In this document: positions 4,824-7,462 of the stretch, in pieces
Layout: every line of letters starts with the position of its first letter
Position numbering within the stretch: the first letter of the stretch is position 1
NCBI GenBank assembly: GCA_028682925.1
Contig: JAJRAG010000125.1
Location: forward strand, 1-7,462
Source of the DNA: Methanomassiliicoccales archaeon
GTDB taxonomy: Archaea > Thermoplasmatota > Thermoplasmata > Methanomassiliicoccales > JACIVX01
Length of the DNA stretch: 7,462 bases
Direction of reading: 5' to 3'
Notes under the pieces: model-generated
What the model was told of the DNA's origin: nothing
Seen by the model: the letters and a program-made list of their open reading frames with translations, nothing else
Databases searched by the model: none
Program-made: the position numbers and the translations under genes

Positions 4824-5924
4824 TCAAATCCCGTCAGTGTCACCCACCATGATGTGAACCTTGAGATTCTTCGCGTTCAGTGTATTCTCGATGTGGGCGT
4901 TTCCCTGTCTGTTGCTGACAGTTAGCCTGGTCCAATCGGCATCTGGGGGGTCCCTCAGCATGACAAACCCCATCCTCCTTAGCGGCTTAATGTATGGATG
5001 ATTGTCGAGCAAATTACACGAGAGGGATATGGCATCCATCGTCCGGGCGTACCTCAGGGATTCAAGGAGGAGAACGTCGACTGCTGTTGGAAATTCGGGG
5101 TCGATTAACAAGTCTGCCACGACACAATATCTCGACCCCTTGGATCCAGACGCCTTTAGAATGACATAGCCGACCATTCTACCAGCATGCCTAGCCGTCC
5201 TGATATAGAAATCCCCCGCTCGCTTGTCGGCATATCTCCAGTTCATCCTTTCTTGACTCCTGAGAGGAATTATGCCGAACGACTTTGCCGCTATGAGAGT
5301 GAGTTCATCGAATTCCGAGTCAAATCGGTCCAGGTCCTCTAGGTCGTATCCATTGGAGTCCCTTGCAGCCGATTGATGAGCCCTACCTTTCCCCATCGTC
5401 GACAACCAGTAGACGATTCTTTTGAACGGTCCCATTCTGACCTCTTTGAAGAACCTCTCGGGTTGAAGGACGAAGATGTGACGTAGCATCCTGAGTCCGG
5501 TGTCCCTGTAGCCAAACTCTCCGACCAGGTGGCCGTACATGCCCTCTGCAGGAAACGAGAAGGCGAATTCGATTCCTTTCTTTCCAGCCTGCTCATTCTT
5601 GGACCTAATTGCATCTATTAGCATTGACTCGCTTGCCCGGTCCGGGTCTCGGCATATATCAGATCCTTCAAGACCTCTGAAAAGCTCACTTCCAACCATG
5701 ATCATCAAAGGAAGTCCTCCGGAATGACAGATGATACCGTTCTCATCTTCGACCAGGCCAATCAGCTGAAAACCGAGCGGATTGTCCAAGTACTTCCATC
5801 GCCAATGATCGATCTTGGGCACCTCTATGTCGAATGCTGGCCATCGGAAAGCGCGCTCAAGAAGTAGGAGAATGGACGCTTCATCGCCCGGCTCATATCC
5901 GCGAACGGTCACATCTCGTTCCAT
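4824..5924 (-). CDS. Two-domain GNAT-family acyltransferase, probably surface-glycan related
   Basis: The 366-aa product resembles double-GNAT proteins found in polysaccharide gene clusters. The first half has VTVRGYEPGDEASILLLLERAF at the start, then HWRWKYLDNPLG (40-51), a W-x-W/F-K-Y-x2-NP-x-G signature of that group, then a segment with HSGGLPLMIMVG and a FSFPAEGMYGHLVGEFGYRD stretch (about 122-141). The second half repeats the logic with RMNWRYADK (226-234), a glycine-valine strand GRMVGYVILKA, DLLIDP and RRMGFVML. It ends in VGDTDGI, like the G-D-S/T-D ends I recall from relatives. The canonical R/Q-x-x-G-x-G/A acetyl-CoA loop is not evident where expected (CRDPDRASES, about 91-100). 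No membrane span is seen, so it is likely cytoplasmic. The start ATG 5924 has AAGGAG nearby (spacer about 8 nt); ATG 5957 has only AGGT directly abutting it. It is divergent from the ABC exporter. Substrate is unknown. Confidence 0.68.
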   Translation of the reverse strand: MERDVTVRGYEPGDEASILLLLERAFRWPAFDIEVPKIDHWRWKYLDNPLGFQLIGLVEDENGIICHSGGLPLMIMVGSELFRGLEGSDICRDPDRASESMLIDAIRSKNEQAGKKGIEFAFSFPAEGMYGHLVGEFGYRDTGLRMLRHIFVLQPERFFKEVRMGPFKRIVYWLSTMGKGRAHQSAARDSNGYDLEDLDRFDSEFDELTLIAAKSFGIIPLRSQERMNWRYADKRAGDFYIRTARHAGRMVGYVILKASGSKGSRYCVVADLLIDPEFPTAVDVLLLESLRYARTMDAISLSCNLLDNHPYIKPLRRMGFVMLRDPPDADWTRLTVSNRQGNAHIENTLNAKNLKVHIMVGDTDGI

Positions 5925-5957
5925 GCATTGGACTCCTTCGTGGGCGACAGGTCTCAT

Positions 5958-5970
5958 ACCTTTTCAAGGT
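5958..5970. repeat. Short perfect inverted repeat in the GNAT promoter region
   Basis: ACCTT-TTC-AAGGT is a 13-bp inverted repeat with 5-bp arms. It lies between the proposed TATA box (5974-5983) and the proposed start of transcription (near 5953), a usual place for a repressor operator. Arms this short can occur by chance, so function is only a suggestion. Confidence 0.25.
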
Positions 5971-5973
5971 TCC

Positions 5974-5983
5974 GAATATGATG
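5974..5983 (-). promoter_or_regulatory. Possible TATA box for the GNAT gene
   Basis: The minus strand reads CATCATATTC here. A start about 25 nt downstream, near 5953, would give a leader of about 28 nt carrying the AAGGAG ribosome-binding site before ATG 5924, and would exclude the upstream ATG at 5957. A stronger TAATATAATC box at 6045-6036 could also serve this strand but would imply a leader of about 90 nt. Confidence 0.28.
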
Positions 5984-6035
5984 CCCCACCTTGTTCGAGA
6001 TTCGACTCCTCAAATTGCGCCGGGCCATGAGTTAG

Positions 6036-6045
6036 GATTATATTA
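6036..6045 (+). promoter_or_regulatory. Probable TATA box for the ABC exporter genes
   Basis: GATTATATTA is the most TATA-like sequence in the divergent region. It would start transcription near 6066 and leave a leader of about 60 nt before GTG 6125. A second candidate, CTATAT at 6055-6060, would give a leader of about 43 nt. Either choice places an in-frame ATG at 6062 upstream of or at the transcript start, which argues against that ATG as the permease start. Confidence 0.38.
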
Positions 6046-6124
6046 CACCCTTCCCTATATCATGCCCCAAAGCAATCCGTTCGATTGCTCGAAGCATGCA
6101 ATAAACCGAGGGTCTGGGGTCTTG

Positions 6125-6955
6125 GTGACTGATGTCAAGGTGCGAGTAATAAGTCAACGCAGTACAAGGTCATTGAGGAACACCTTATCCGAGATATGGG
6201 CGAACAGGGAATTGCTCTACTTTTTCGTATGGAAGGAAATCAAGATAAGGTACAAGCAGACCGCAATCGGTGCGACCTGGGCAATCCTACAGCCCCTCCT
6301 GACGATGGTTATTTTCACCGCCGTCTTTGGAATTGGACTAGGGATCAAGACAGGGGATGTCCCCTATCCAATATTCGTGTATTCAGGGCTTCTTCTTTGG
6401 ATTTACTTTTCGACTTCAGTCAACAATGCATCGAGCAGCATCGTCTCCAACGCCCAGTTGCTGTCGAAAGTGTACTTCCCACGCATGCTTCTTCCACTCA
6501 GTGCTTGTCTGGTTGGTCTGCTGGATTTTGCACTTGCCTCAATGATACTAATCGTCATGATGTTCTACTTCAACATAGCCCCGACCCTTTGGCTGCTATT
6601 GATTCTCCTCCCCCTTCTGCTTTCTATGCTTTTGGGGGCAGGGTTGGGATTCTGGCTATCGGCTGTCTCGGCGAAATACAGGGATGTGCATTACATTGTC
6701 CCGTTCTCGATACAGCTCCTTCTATTCGCCAGTCCAGTGATATACCCGCCCAGCTTGGTTGGAGGAAGCTGGTCTTGGATCTTGACAATCAACCCTCTGG
6801 CAGGCATAATCAACTTCCAGAGAGCAATCGTGCTCGGAACTGGAGTGACTGATTGGGCTCCGCTGGGAATATCCGCATTGCTTGTCATTCTGATATTCGT
6901 TGGCGGTATGATCTATTTCTCTCACTACGAGAGAGAAATCGCGGATGTGATCTGA
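6125..6955 (+). CDS. ABC-2 polysaccharide exporter permease (Wzm/TagG/RfbA type)
   Basis: This is the membrane subunit that exports lipid-linked glycans or teichoic-acid-like polymers across the cytoplasmic membrane. The 276-aa form has family landmarks: RELLYFFVWKEIKIRYKQT (about 28-46), an amphipathic lead-in before the first span, GATWAILQPLLTMVIF (first span), KVYFPRMLLP (115-124), KYRDVHYIVPF (184-194), SPVIYP (203-208), NPLAGIINFQRAI (223-235) and the C-terminal EREIADVI. About six hydrophobic spans can be traced. The start is uncertain: GTG 6125 has GGGG five nt upstream, and TTG 6122 has GAGGG nine nt upstream; both give the usual N-terminal lead of about 30 residues. The long forms from 5834 or 6062 add residues unlike the family and read through the promoter region. 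It overlaps the ATPase gene by one base (TGATG), so the two are translationally coupled. The polymer exported is not known. Confidence 0.93.
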   Translation: MTDVKVRVISQRSTRSLRNTLSEIWANRELLYFFVWKEIKIRYKQTAIGATWAILQPLLTMVIFTAVFGIGLGIKTGDVPYPIFVYSGLLLWIYFSTSVNNASSSIVSNAQLLSKVYFPRMLLPLSACLVGLLDFALASMILIVMMFYFNIAPTLWLLLILLPLLLSMLLGAGLGFWLSAVSAKYRDVHYIVPFSIQLLLFASPVIYPPSLVGGSWSWILTINPLAGIINFQRAIVLGTGVTDWAPLGISALLVILIFVGGMIYFSHYEREIADVI

Positions 6956-7462
6956 TGGGTGTGCCGATCATCGAGGTAAGGAATCTCTCGAAACACTATT
7001 TCATTGGACACAAGGGGGCGTGGGGATCATACAAGAGACTCTCCGAAATCATAGTCGATTATGCTAGACATCCAGTAGAATCGATCAGAGGTGCTAGATC
7101 GAAGAAGGAGGAGATATGGGCTCTCAAAGATGTTTCCTTCAACGTTGACAAAGGGGAGGTCATTGGTCTCATCGGAAGAAACGGAGCGGGCAAGACGACA
7201 GTGCTCAAGATCATGTCAAAGATAACCTATCCGACGGCAGGCGAAATCATTCTGCGGGGTAGGGTCGGAAGTCTGTTGGAGGTGGGGACTGGTTTCCATC
7301 CGGAACTCACCGGCAGAGAGAACATCTATATGAGCGGGGCTATCCTCGGCATGAGGAAAGTCGAAATCGAGAGGAACTTTGAAGACATTGTCAAATTCGC
7401 CGAGGTCGAGAAGTTCCTCGACACGCCTGTCAAAAGATATTCGAGCGGCATGTACGTCAGAC
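6955..7462 (+). CDS. ABC-2 polysaccharide exporter ATPase (Wzt/TagH/RfbB type), 3'-truncated by the window
   Basis: The ATP-binding partner of the upstream permease. The 169 residues seen begin MGVPIIEVRNLSKHYFIG and carry an insertion of about 35 residues (GHKGAWGSYKRLSE to KKEEIWALKDVSF) between the first strand and the core, typical of Wzt-like ATPases. The Walker A motif GRNGAGKT is at 74-81. The segment GRVGSLLEVGTGFHPELTGRENIY (102-125) is characteristic of the polysaccharide-export subfamily and contains the region after Walker A that contacts the permease. The ABC signature begins as YSSGM (162-166), and the frame remains open at the edge. Walker B, the H-loop and any C-terminal glycan-binding domain lie beyond the window, so it cannot be decided whether the exporter recognises a capped polymer end. 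ATG 6955 overlaps the permease stop by one base. Confidence 0.95.
   Translation, partial: MGVPIIEVRNLSKHYFIGHKGAWGSYKRLSEIIVDYARHPVESIRGARSKKEEIWALKDVSFNVDKGEVIGLIGRNGAGKTTVLKIMSKITYPTAGEIILRGRVGSLLEVGTGFHPELTGRENIYMSGAILGMRKVEIERNFEDIVKFAEVEKFLDTPVKRYSSGMYVR

Noticed and set aside
4686..4925. Plus-strand open frame of 79 codons across the end of the GNAT gene
   Set aside because: It overlaps the antisense of the real GNAT gene, has no ribosome-binding site and encodes no recognisable motif.
5834..6124. Long N-terminal extension of the permease reading frame (about 97 residues)
   Set aside because: The extension has no likeness to Wzm-type permeases, overlaps the start of the divergent GNAT gene and runs through the promoter region. 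Ribosome-binding signals support 6122/6125.
6196..6852. Plus-strand frame of 218 codons inside the permease gene
   Set aside because: It is a shifted frame of the permease, without membrane character or motifs, while the permease frame matches its family along its whole length.

Overview
The window is archaeal and most likely euryarchaeal. It carries an sn-glycerol-1-phosphate dehydrogenase, the enzyme that sets the archaeal lipid backbone stereochemistry, followed by a UPF0179 protein, a family I know from archaea. Shine-Dalgarno sites (GGAGG-type) are visible before several starts, non-ATG starts (GTG, TTG) are frequent, and A/T-rich TATA-like boxes lie about 25 nt before inferred transcription starts. 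The flavour of the proteins suggests a Thermoplasmata-class relative, but I cannot prove that from the window.

Layout. (1) Positions 1-140, minus strand: the N-terminus of an unidentified single-span membrane protein that runs off the left edge. (2) 169-1702, plus strand: egsA and the UPF0179 gene, 16 nt apart, probably one transcript. (3) 1732-4541, minus strand: a tightly packed molybdenum/tungsten cofactor operon in transcription order moaD, moaE, moaC, moaB, moeA, with junctions of a 1-nt gap, a 4-nt overlap, a 3-nt gap and a 4-nt overlap. It converges on the UPF0179 gene with only 29 nt between stops. (4) 4542-4823: a noncoding 282-bp stretch with the probable moa promoter and a hairpin just after the stop of the next gene. 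(5) 4824-5924, minus strand: a two-domain GNAT-like acyltransferase of the sort seen in surface-polysaccharide loci. (6) 5925-6124: a divergent promoter region. (7) 6125-7462, plus strand: the permease and the truncated ATPase of an ABC-2 polysaccharide exporter (Wzm/Wzt type). The two genes overlap by one base, and the ATPase runs off the right edge.

How the genes work together. MoaC makes cyclic pyranopterin monophosphate (with MoaA, not in the window). MoaD and MoaE convert it to molybdopterin, MoaB adenylylates molybdopterin, and MoeA inserts molybdate or tungstate. MoaA, MobA and the MoaD-activating MoeB-type enzyme must be encoded elsewhere. The right part looks like the edge of a cell-surface glycan export cluster. 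EgsA supplies glycerol-1-phosphate for membrane lipids.

I see no clearly novel system. The best leads are an apparent pair of face-to-face core promoters with leaderless starts in the 28 bp between the left membrane gene and egsA, the internal duplication of a four-cysteine module in the UPF0179 protein, and a two-domain GNAT with a degenerate acetyl-CoA loop beside a glycan exporter. Several gene starts are placed downstream of the longest possible reading frame because ribosome-binding and promoter signals support the shorter forms.
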